From NCBI GenBank assembly GCA_904501765.1, contig CAJGCM010000142.1, positions 1 to 5,675 on the forward strand: a stretch of DNA of 5,675 nucleotides, written 5' to 3'. Source of the DNA: an uncultured Clostridia bacterium. Lineage in GTDB: Bacteria; Bacillota; Clostridia; Oscillospirales; CAG-272. Below, in pieces: positions 1 through 4,930 of this stretch (positions are counted from its first letter, which is position 1; each line of letters begins with the position of its first letter). Under the pieces are notes generated by a model. That model was not told the DNA's origin, did not search any database, and saw only the letters and a list, made by a program, of their open reading frames with translations. A program made the position numbers and the translations under genes.

Positions 1-8
1 ACGAAAAC

Positions 9-43
9 AAAAAGAAAAAAGAGAGCTAAAATGGCCCTCTTTT
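9..43 (-). terminator. Intrinsic terminator of the decayed tRNA copy
   Basis: On the minus strand a 10-bp stem (34-43 with 17-26, one G-U pair) closes a 7-nt loop at 27-33. A T-rich run broken by single C and G bases follows (bases 16 down to about 1). It is nearly the same sequence as the terminator behind the intact tRNA-Thr gene at 157-198. It therefore looks like a duplicated terminator that outlived the gene it served. Whether anything still transcribes into it cannot be told from the sequence. Confidence 0.65.
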
Positions 44-117
44 GTCGGGAGTGCGTGGCGTGAGGCGAACACGTGAGCCTGGTGCAACATTGACCCGCAT
101 GGGGCAAATTACGAATC
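44..117 (-). pseudogene. Decayed tRNA-Thr 3'-half copy
   Basis: Minus-strand sequence resembling the intact tRNA-Thr at 202-277. The T-arm block CGAACACGTGA occurs at 66-76 and again 155 bp away at 221-231, with similar acceptor-end sequence and terminator next to it. The anticodon-loop block ATTACGAATC recurs at 108-117 and 239-248, but with an offset of only 131 bp, so about 24 nt are inserted between the T arm and anticodon arm here. The copy cannot be a working tRNA. The T loop reads TTCGCCT instead of TTCGAGT, the CCA end is CCC, and no upstream strand complements its acceptor half. It may be a dead tandem tRNA gene or an old integration-site duplication; the sequence does not decide. 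Confidence 0.55.
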
Positions 118-147
118 GTATTGCGAAGCAATACATTGATTCATAAT
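90..147. repeat. Two adjacent hairpins (inverted repeats)
   Basis: Two inverted repeats lie head to tail. The first, 90-107, has arms TTGACCC and GGGGCAA with one mismatch around the loop GCAT. The second, 108-147, has an outer 10-bp stem (108-117 with 138-147, one G-U or A-C depending on strand) and an inner perfect 7-bp stem (118-124 with 128-134) around the loop GAA, with a 3-nt bulge at 135-137. The outer arm includes the anticodon-loop block shared with the tRNA-Thr gene. The hairpins sit inside the decayed tRNA copy and are absent from the intact gene. Function unknown. Confidence 0.6.
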
Positions 148-156
148 CCCAGGTCA

Positions 157-198
157 CAAAAACAAAAGAAAAAAGAGAGCTAAAAAACGCCCTCTTTT
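157..198 (-). terminator. Intrinsic terminator of tRNA-Thr
   Basis: Starting three bases beyond the tRNA CCA end, the minus strand forms a 10-bp stem (189-198 with 171-180, one G-U pair) with an 8-nt loop at 181-188. A T-rich tail runs from 172 down to about 157. Position and structure fit a Rho-independent terminator for the single-gene tRNA transcript. Confidence 0.8.
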
Positions 199-201
199 GA
201 C

Positions 202-277
202 TGGAGCTGGTGGCGTGACTCGAACACGTGACCTGTTGATTACGAATCAACTGCACTACCAACTGTGCTACACCAGC
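202..277 (-). tRNA. tRNA-Thr (anticodon CGU)
   Basis: A full 76-nt cloverleaf with encoded CCA can be folded by hand on the minus strand. The acceptor stem GCTGGTG pairs perfectly with CACCAGC. The D stem is GCAC/GTGC with loop AGTTGGTA. The anticodon stem GTTGA/TCAAC encloses loop TTCGTAA, placing anticodon CGT at 242-244, which reads the threonine codon ACG. The variable loop is AGGTC and the T loop is TTCGAGT. One oddity is an A-C mismatch at the outermost T-stem pair (positions 49-65 of the tRNA). The gene has its own upstream promoter (287-315) and downstream terminator (157-198), so it is probably transcribed alone. Confidence 0.96.
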
Positions 278-286
278 GACTCATAC

Positions 287-315
287 ATTTTATCATTATT
301 TTTGTGTTTTGTCAA
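287..315 (-). promoter_or_regulatory. Promoter of tRNA-Thr
   Basis: On the minus strand a perfect -35 box TTGACA (310-315) lies 17 bp from a -10 box TAAAAT (287-292). Transcription would start near 280, two to three bases before the tRNA 5' end at 277. This is the expected layout for a strong housekeeping-sigma tRNA promoter. The 17 bases around its -35 box match the DUF1292 promoter at 4897-4925 with one difference. Confidence 0.85.
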
Positions 316-334
316 TAGGAATTTTAATATTTTT

Positions 335-338
335 GGAG
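335..338 (+). promoter_or_regulatory. Ribosome binding site that fixes the rsmA start
   Basis: GGAG lies five bases before the ATG at 344. The open frame continues upstream to 197, but that extension runs antisense through the tRNA-Thr gene and has no comparable site, so 344 is taken as the start. Confidence 0.8.
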
Positions 339-343
339 CAAGT

Positions 344-1195
344 ATGGATTTATGCAACATTTCTGTAATCCGCAGCCTTATGGCTGATGCGGGTATCAAT
401 TTCCGCAAGGATTACGGTCAGAATTTCTTAACCAACAGAATAATTCCCGAAGATATTGCGGAAGGCTGTACCGATGAATCCGACAGCCTGATAATAGAAA
501 TCGGTCCCGGAATTGGCTGTCTTACCGCAGAACTTGCATCACGCTACAAGCACGTTGTTGCCATAGAAATAGACAAGGGATTAATCCCTATTCTTGACAA
601 GACTCTTGCAGAATTTGGCAACGTTACGGTAATAAACGAGGACGTAATGAAGGTCGACCTTAAAGAGCTTGTAGACAAGTATTCCTGCGGTATGCCCGTC
701 AGTGTTTGCGCAAATTTACCCTACTACATAACGACCCCCATACTTATGTATCTTTTAGAATCGGGTGTAAAGTTCTCCTCTATCACGGTAATGGTGCAGA
801 ACGAGGTTGCCTCCAGGCTGATTGCCGCCCCCGGCAAGAGCGACTACGGAGCTATAACTGCAGTTCTCGGCTTCTTTGGCGAGGCAAGACGGCTGTTTAA
901 AGTGTCGGCAGGCTGCTTTATACCTGCGCCGAAGGTGGATAGCGCCGTTGTACGAATTGATTTATTCAAGACACCAAAATATACACCAAAAGACGAAAAG
1001 CTTTTCAGAAGCCTTATCAAAGCGGCTTTTGAAATGAGAAGAAAAACCCTTCTTAACGCATTATCCGCAAAGCTCTCCTTAGATAAAGAAAAAATAAGAG
1101 AGGCTATCACGTCTCTCGGCTTTGACGAAAATATAAGAGGAGAACGGCTTTCCACCGAGGATTTTGTTAACCTCTCCGATGTTTTATCACAATAA
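344..1195 (+). CDS. rsmA: RsmA/KsgA 16S rRNA dimethyladenosine transferase
   Basis: Encodes 283 residues, a normal length for RsmA (KsgA). The family transfers four methyl groups from S-adenosylmethionine to two adjacent adenines near the 3' end of 16S rRNA (A1518 and A1519 in E. coli numbering) late in small-subunit assembly. Visible signatures are the N-terminal KDYGQNFL (22-29), the SAM-binding loop EIGPGIGCLT (52-61), acidic E75 in VAIEID, the NED stretch (98-100), the catalytic NLPYYIT (124-130), FIPAPKVDSAV (192-202) and the C-terminal GERLSTEDF (267-274 region). The start MDLCNISVIR resembles Clostridia homologues and is supported by GGAG upstream. The gene diverges from tRNA-Thr across a 66-bp gap. 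I found no convincing plus-strand promoter there: a TTGTGT/TAATAT pair (302-330) would start transcription inside the ribosome binding site. No terminator of its own precedes the element at 1222. Confidence 0.96.
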   Translation: MDLCNISVIRSLMADAGINFRKDYGQNFLTNRIIPEDIAEGCTDESDSLIIEIGPGIGCLTAELASRYKHVVAIEIDKGLIPILDKTLAEFGNVTVINEDVMKVDLKELVDKYSCGMPVSVCANLPYYITTPILMYLLESGVKFSSITVMVQNEVASRLIAAPGKSDYGAITAVLGFFGEARRLFKVSAGCFIPAPKVDSAVVRIDLFKTPKYTPKDEKLFRSLIKAAFEMRRKTLLNALSAKLSLDKEKIREAITSLGFDENIRGERLSTEDFVNLSDVLSQ

Positions 1196-1255
1196 ATGAC
1201 CAATTTTTAAAAAACAAAAGGATAAGGGGCTGTCGCATTTAGGCAGAACCAAATA

Positions 1256-1299
1256 AAAAACGACAGAAGCATTGTCAAAACAGTGTTTCTGTCGTTTTT
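1256..1299. terminator. Bidirectional terminator hairpin inside the element
   Basis: A 16-bp stem (1256-1271 with 1284-1299, one G-U pair) that can gain three more pairs inside the loop. It begins with an A run and ends with a T run, so both strands read as GC-containing stem plus U tract. Neither rsmA upstream nor the convergent ATPase gene has a terminator of its own nearby, so this hairpin probably ends rsmA transcripts and could also stop ATPase read-through. Confidence 0.7.
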
Positions 1300-1459
1300 A
1301 ATGCAAATCTAAAGAAATCAAGGTTGAAAACCTACGGTTTTCTTCGTTTTTATTGAAGTTTTTTATTTTATCCTCACCTCCTCGCTCAGCGTACCCTTGT
1401 ACGCTTCTCGCTCGTCAGCCAAGGATTTCCGCTCTAAATCCGTTTGCCCCCGGTTCTGT

Positions 1460-1540
1460 TCTCATTAAGAATTTGCCTACAAAAGGTTTTAACTGTATTT
1501 TCTACGGTTTTGCTTTGATTTTGCTAAATTCTTAATGAGA
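1460..1540. repeat. Nested inverted repeat at the right end of the element
   Basis: TCTCATTAAGAATTT at 1460-1474 is exactly complementary to 1526-1540, with a GC/AGC extension differing by one base. The right arm runs directly into the right terminal repeat. The left arm is preceded by TTCTGT, similar to the terminal CTGT, so it looks like an internal inverted copy of the element end. About 50 bases lie between the arms. It could fold as a hairpin downstream of the ATPase stop codon in ATPase mRNA. Confidence 0.7.
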
Positions 1541-1563
1541 CAGCCCCTTATTTTTATTAAATT

Positions 1564-4152
1564 CTATCTTGTTAGCTTTTTAAACACTCTTCTCAACATA
1601 TCAAAAGGCACCACGGTAAAGGCAATAAGAATGACATTCAACAGCTCCCTCGGAGAAAGCGCCGTACATCTGAATACGTCTCCGCTGAAATATATCATAA
1701 TTACCTGTATTACTGCAATAAATGCAAGTATAAGCAAAAAGAGCTTATTTTTTCCGATATTTGAGAAAATCCACATTCTCTCAGACCTTGCATTGAAGCA
1801 ATTAAACAACCCCGCAAACACGAACAAGGCGTAAAATCCGGTAAGGAAGCGCATATCCGATTGGTCTTGGGCAAAAAGGCTTTTAAAGAAATCGAAATAA
1901 AGGAAGCTGACGCAAAGCAACAGCGTATATCCGCCAGTAAAGACAATCTGACTCAGCATATCACGGGACAGTATTTTTTCGTCGCGGCTTTTGGGCTTCT
2001 CCAGCATATAATAGTCAAGGGGCGGCTCTCCGGAAAATGCAAGACCTCCGAGAGTATCCATTATTATGTTTATCCATAGCATCTGTATTATCGTTATAGG
2101 ATTATCAATTCCAACGAATTGCCCCAGCAGCGACACTCCGCAGGCGGCTAAATTCATCATAAGCTGAAATGATATAAATTTTTTAATGGATTTGAATATA
2201 GTTCTGCCGTAAAGAATTGTTTTCGATATAGCCATAAAGCTGTTATCAAGTATTATTATATCACCTGCTGCTTTGGCTATATCAGTGCCTGAGCCCATCG
2301 CAAAGCCTACATCTGCTAATTTTAGCGAGGGGGCATCGTTTACTCCGTCACCCGTCATTCCCACCACCAGGTTTTCTTCCTGACAGACTCTGACAAGGCG
2401 TGTTTTATCCTGTGGCAGAGCTCTGGCTATGACTCTAAGCGTGGGAAGGTGCTTTTTCAACTCCTCGTCAGTCATTGCTTCAAGCTCGCTGTGGGTTATA
2501 ACGCCGCCTGTATAGCCCTTCCTTAATATACCGCACTCAACGCCTATAGCAGTGGCAGTTTCCTTACTGTCACCCGTAATCATAACGACACGAACACCAG
2601 CCTTAAGAACCGCCTCTACTGCCGCCCGTGTCCCCTGCCTTACCTTATCCTTCAATACTGCCAATGCGACAAAGTAAGCTTTTCCCAAATTCTCGTCAAG
2701 CAAGGAAACAGCTACTACCCTGCCTCCGGAAGATGCTCTTTCCTTATAGATGGCTTCAATTTTTCCTCGGTCAAAGCTTTTTATGTTTCCGTCATCGCAT
2801 ACCGCGCCAACACACACGGGCAATATAATTTCCGGCGCCCCCCTGATTATTCTTTTATTTCCCTGGAGAAGGACCGACGAATATTTTTTGTCACTCGAGA
2901 ACGGCTCTGCCGATATTATTTTTACGTCCGGTATGGGCTCTTTTTCAAAGAATTTTAAGAAGGCGACGTCTGTACTGTTTCCCGTGGGGGTATTGCCTAT
3001 TTCCCTCGAGCTTTTATCTATACCTGCCGAGGCTGTAAGGTATTTATGTATCACGCTCCCTCTCATTTGTATGGGAGATTTATATACCTCTCCTACTGTT
3101 ATAAATTCTTCGCAGGTAGTTTTCCCTGTGGTAAGAGTACCTGTTTTATCTGTAAACAAAATATTCATCGAGCCGGCGGTTTCTATACCGACAAGCTTTT
3201 TTACCATTATATTGTCTTTTAACATTCTTTTCATATTAGCCGACAAAACCACCGTTATCATCATAGGCAAACCTTCCGGGACCGCCACGACAACTACCGT
3301 AATCATCAAAGTCAGAGCGTGAGTAAGGGTTGTGATTACGTAGGTCAGGTTTTTAAACGAGGAAATAATAGCATCAAAATTATAGGAATTATCTACTACG
3401 TAAGCAAAGAAAAGATAGGTCAGGCCTACGATTACCGCCATAATATAGCCAAGTCGGCTTATCTGCGAGGCTAATGCGCCAAGCCTATGCTTCAGGGGGC
3501 TTTCCCTCGTTTCACTTTGCACGTCCTTCGCCACCATACCGTAGTAGGTGGAATTTCCAACGCCGTCGATACATATTTTACCACTCCCCTGAGTTACGAG
3601 CGAGCCTCTGAATACTCGGCTTACGGCTGAGAGCTCCTTTTTCTCGCTGTGGGAGGTGGGATATTTGATTGCTTCGACACTCTCACCGTTCAGCGCTGAT
3701 TGGTCCAGTGATAGTTTGCCTTCAATTATAACTCCGTCCGCAGGAATGTTTTCCCCTGCCTCAACGTACACGGTATCCCCAACGACAAGCTCGTTTATCG
3801 GGAGCTTTACCAAAACTCCGTCTCGTAATACTTTTGCTACGCTGCCGTCATTTTCCTCCTGCATTTTTTTGAAAGCAACCTCGCTGCCGTACTCCGAAGC
3901 GGTGGACACAACCGTTGCTATCAGAACTGCCGTTATAATTCCAATAACCTCAAGCCAATTACAATTACCAAAGGTGAAAATTATTTCTATAACTACAGCT
4001 ATAATCAAGACCTTTATGATGGGGTCCGAAAGGTTTTCTATGAATTTTTTGAAAAAGCCCTTGGTTTTCTCCTGTGTCAAAGAGTTATCTCCATGCTTTT
4101 CTCTTGAAATTATGACCTCTTCTCTGTTTAACCCCTTTGTTTTTCTTACCAT
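1564..4152 (-). CDS. P-type Ca2+-transporting ATPase, PMCA-like
   Basis: Encodes 862 residues, a full-length P2 ATPase that uses ATP to move cations, very probably Ca2+, out across the cell membrane. In order: cation-ATPase N-terminal region (about 5-60), first membrane pair (about 45-85), actuator domain with LNGES (154-158), TM4 with PEGLP (292-296), phosphorylated D335 in DKTGTLTTGK, nucleotide-binding RGAP (437-440), MITGD (524-528), hinge TGDGVNDAP (600-608), then TM5-TM10. TM5 has N667 and TM6 has N695 and D699 in WINIIMD, followed by SGEPP. This NxxxD pattern with PEGLP resembles plasma-membrane (type IIB) pumps, which bind one Ca2+, more than SERCA. No calmodulin-type C-terminal tail is present. 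The actuator has N where many relatives have T (TGES). ATG 4152 is chosen over an ATG 18 bp upstream because GGAGG sits six bases before it. A TATAAT at 4211-4216 is a possible -10 box without a good -35. Its stop lies 12 bp from the inverted-repeat element. Confidence 0.93.
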   Translation of the reverse strand: MVRKTKGLNREEVIISREKHGDNSLTQEKTKGFFKKFIENLSDPIIKVLIIAVVIEIIFTFGNCNWLEVIGIITAVLIATVVSTASEYGSEVAFKKMQEENDGSVAKVLRDGVLVKLPINELVVGDTVYVEAGENIPADGVIIEGKLSLDQSALNGESVEAIKYPTSHSEKKELSAVSRVFRGSLVTQGSGKICIDGVGNSTYYGMVAKDVQSETRESPLKHRLGALASQISRLGYIMAVIVGLTYLFFAYVVDNSYNFDAIISSFKNLTYVITTLTHALTLMITVVVVAVPEGLPMMITVVLSANMKRMLKDNIMVKKLVGIETAGSMNILFTDKTGTLTTGKTTCEEFITVGEVYKSPIQMRGSVIHKYLTASAGIDKSSREIGNTPTGNSTDVAFLKFFEKEPIPDVKIISAEPFSSDKKYSSVLLQGNKRIIRGAPEIILPVCVGAVCDDGNIKSFDRGKIEAIYKERASSGGRVVAVSLLDENLGKAYFVALAVLKDKVRQGTRAAVEAVLKAGVRVVMITGDSKETATAIGVECGILRKGYTGGVITHSELEAMTDEELKKHLPTLRVIARALPQDKTRLVRVCQEENLVVGMTGDGVNDAPSLKLADVGFAMGSGTDIAKAAGDIIILDNSFMAISKTILYGRTIFKSIKKFISFQLMMNLAACGVSLLGQFVGIDNPITIIQMLWINIIMDTLGGLAFSGEPPLDYYMLEKPKSRDEKILSRDMLSQIVFTGGYTLLLCVSFLYFDFFKSLFAQDQSDMRFLTGFYALFVFAGLFNCFNARSERMWIFSNIGKNKLFLLILAFIAVIQVIMIYFSGDVFRCTALSPRELLNVILIAFTVVPFDMLRRVFKKLTR

Positions 4153-4158
4153 ATTTAT

Positions 4159-4163
4159 CCTCC
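4159..4163 (-). promoter_or_regulatory. Ribosome binding site that fixes the ATPase start
   Basis: GGAGG on the minus strand lies six bases before the ATG at 4152. The in-frame ATG at 4170 would lie upstream of this site and add six residues (MRRRIN), with no equally good site of its own. Confidence 0.8.
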
Positions 4164-4221
4164 GCCTCATTTTTAAGAATCTGTGTTATTTAAAATATAT
4201 GAAAGCGAGGATTATAAAATA

Positions 4222-4271
4222 CCCAAAAAGCTCGGAGCGCCTGAAAATACTCTCAATACGCTCCGAGCTTT
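4222..4271 (-). terminator. Hairpin terminator downstream of 6S RNA
   Basis: A perfect 13-bp stem (4259-4271 with 4227-4239) with a 19-nt loop. On the minus strand a short T run follows, interrupted by GGG and then TATTTT. It lies about 30 bases beyond the predicted 3' end of 6S RNA and separates it from the ATPase gene. The U tract is shorter than ideal because of the GGG, but the stem is strong. Confidence 0.75.
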
Positions 4272-4297
4272 AATTTAGTTCCCTGTGGGTTATGTAT

Positions 4298-4500
4298 TAC
4301 CCGCAAAGGCCGTGTACAGCAAAAATTTAACCCTGTCTGTTACAGGTGGGTGCTCTCTCCACTGCTTTGCGCTTCCAACGTCCGCCGCAGGAGGAAATTT
4401 CGTCCTGCATTGGGAGGCCTGCATCCCGTCAGCGGAAGTCCGAGCTCCCTATAATTGTGTGTAGGTCCAAATATGCTATATCACGCACCCCGCAGGATGA
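4298..4500 (-). ncRNA. ssrS: 6S RNA
   Basis: 6S RNA mimics an open promoter, binds housekeeping RNA polymerase holoenzyme and lowers its activity, chiefly in stationary phase; release uses a short product RNA copied from it. Minus-strand evidence: a closing stem between CCTGCGG near 4490-4496 and TTGCGGG near 4301-4307, continued by GG/CC and CGTG/CACG. There is an A/T-rich central 5' strand, an apical arm with CTTCC/GGAAG and GCAGGA/TCCTGC, and a small hairpin CCTGT-AACAG-ACAGG after CCCA, matching the CACCT hairpin on the 3' side of the family's central bubble. The length of about 200 nt is typical. Ends are approximate: the 5' end depends on the TATAAT at 4507-4512, and the 3' end may be trimmed from a transcript reaching the terminator at 4222-4271. 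Identification is by remembered consensus and hand folding, not a covariance search. Confidence 0.85.
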
Positions 4501-4506
4501 AAAGCT

Positions 4507-4512
4507 ATTATA
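4507..4512 (-). promoter_or_regulatory. Probable -10 box of the 6S RNA promoter
   Basis: A perfect minus-strand TATAAT places transcription start near 4498-4501, at the predicted 5' end of 6S RNA. The -35 region about 17 bp upstream (4530-4535, TCAGCA) is a weak match to TTGACA, and there is no extended TG motif. No clear terminator lies between the DUF1292 stop codon and this box, so read-through from DUF1292 could also supply precursor. Confidence 0.55.
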
Positions 4513-4547
4513 AAAAGGCGCTCTCTTTCTGCTGATGCCGGCGAAAA

Positions 4548-4856
4548 TTATTCGTCGTAATCAACCTCACCGAAGAACAAATCGTTAAAGAAATCCTCTA
4601 CCTTCTCGAACTCCTCGTCGTCCTCGATGGTTTCAAGCACGAGGTCGTCGCCGTCCTCTGTAACTCTGAGAATAACGTACTCCTCGCTCTCCTCGTCGTC
4701 AGCGGGAATAAGGGCGAAATATCTGTTATCGCCTATCATACTGTCCGCAAGAACCTCGAAATCCATGTCCTCCCCGCTTTCACTGTCGGTAAGAGTGATA
4801 ATCATAGGCTCTTCATTTTCTTCAACTTCGTTTACATTCATATTATTATCTGCCAT
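4548..4856 (-). CDS. DUF1292 family acidic protein (YrzB-like)
   Basis: Encodes 102 residues and is strongly acidic: by hand count 38 are Asp or Glu and only three are Lys or Arg. The core pattern of IITLTDSESGEDMDFEVLADSMIGDNRYFALIP followed by EYVILRV and an acidic tail matches the DUF1292 (YrzB) family, small cytosolic proteins common in Firmicutes with no established biochemical role. There is no signal peptide or membrane segment. Start ATG 4856 has AAGGA at 4868-4872, with a rather long 11-base spacing. It has its own near-consensus promoter (4897-4925), placed just after the hemW stop codon, and is followed by the 6S RNA gene with no obvious terminator between. Family assignment is firm; function is unknown. 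Confidence 0.9.
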   Translation of the reverse strand: MADNNMNVNEVEENEEPMIITLTDSESGEDMDFEVLADSMIGDNRYFALIPADDEESEEYVILRVTEDGDDLVLETIEDDEEFEKVEDFFNDLFFGEVDYDE

Positions 4857-4896
4857 AGTACGTTTTATCCTTTCGGTTTAAAAATCTTGTAAAATA

Positions 4897-4925
4897 ATTA
4901 TACAGGAACAGTTGTATTTTGTCAA
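4897..4925 (-). promoter_or_regulatory. Promoter of the DUF1292 gene
   Basis: Perfect minus-strand TTGACA (4920-4925) and TATAAT (4897-4902) boxes with the ideal 17-bp spacer, giving a 5' leader of about 35 bases. The -35 box ends five bases from the hemW stop codon. Such a match predicts strong constitutive transcription by the housekeeping sigma factor. Confidence 0.88.
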
Positions 4926-4930
4926 TAGAT

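Larger units (their letters stand above)
1222..1551. mobile_element. MITE-like non-coding element, 330 bp
   Basis: Ends in imperfect inverted repeats: ATAAGGGGCTGTC at 1222-1234 is exactly complementary to 1539-1551, and the match continues as CATT after one mismatch (18 of the first 20 positions pair). The interior has no credible gene. It holds several hairpins: 1256-1299 (long, terminator-like), 1326-1342 (GAAAACC/GGTTTTC), 1388-1405 (AGCGTAC/GTACGCT), 1423-1441 (GGATTT/AAATCC), and a nested inverted repeat at 1460-1540. Small size, terminal inverted repeats and lack of a transposase fit a miniature inverted-repeat element moved in trans, or an internally deleted insertion sequence. The GGGGCTGTC ends recall those of some Firmicute insertion sequences, but I cannot assign a family. 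A target duplication would be only AT or TA and is ambiguous because the outermost bases are themselves palindromic. Confidence 0.7.

Noticed and set aside
26..262. Minus-strand open frame across the tRNA region
   Set aside because: It reads through the tRNA-Thr gene, its terminator and the decayed copy. No ribosome binding site or protein-like composition is apparent, so the frame is incidental to the RNA gene.
197..343. N-terminal extension of rsmA giving a 332-residue protein
   Set aside because: The extra 49 residues are translated from the antisense of tRNA-Thr and its promoter. They do not resemble RsmA, while ATG 344 has a good ribosome binding site and a family-like start.
844..1203. 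Minus-strand open frame opposite rsmA
   Set aside because: It is the shadow of a strongly conserved gene and has no recognisable domain.
1353..1535. Small open frame inside the inverted-repeat element
   Set aside because: 60 residues with no transposase motif and no clear ribosome binding site; it spans several hairpins, so the element is better called non-coding.
1222..1551. CRISPR array or riboswitch in the long non-coding gap
   Set aside because: There are no regularly spaced direct repeats, and the region lies between the 3' ends of convergent genes, so it cannot be a leader for either.
2750..3322. Long plus-strand open frame opposite the ATPase
   Set aside because: The opposite strand encodes an intact P-type ATPase with all motifs; the antisense frame has low-complexity hydrophobic and serine-rich content typical of a shadow.
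3656..4273. Plus-strand open frame of 205 residues over the ATPase N-terminus
   Set aside because: It is antisense to the actuator and first membrane segments, serine/threonine-rich, and runs into the 6S terminator stem; no family recognised.
4298..4500. SRP RNA, RNase P RNA or tmRNA as alternatives for the non-coding RNA
   Set aside because: None of the expected hallmarks of those RNAs (for example the SRP GGAAGCAG-type apical loop, or a tmRNA tRNA-like end with CCA) is present, whereas the closing stem, central bubble and CACCT hairpin fit 6S RNA.
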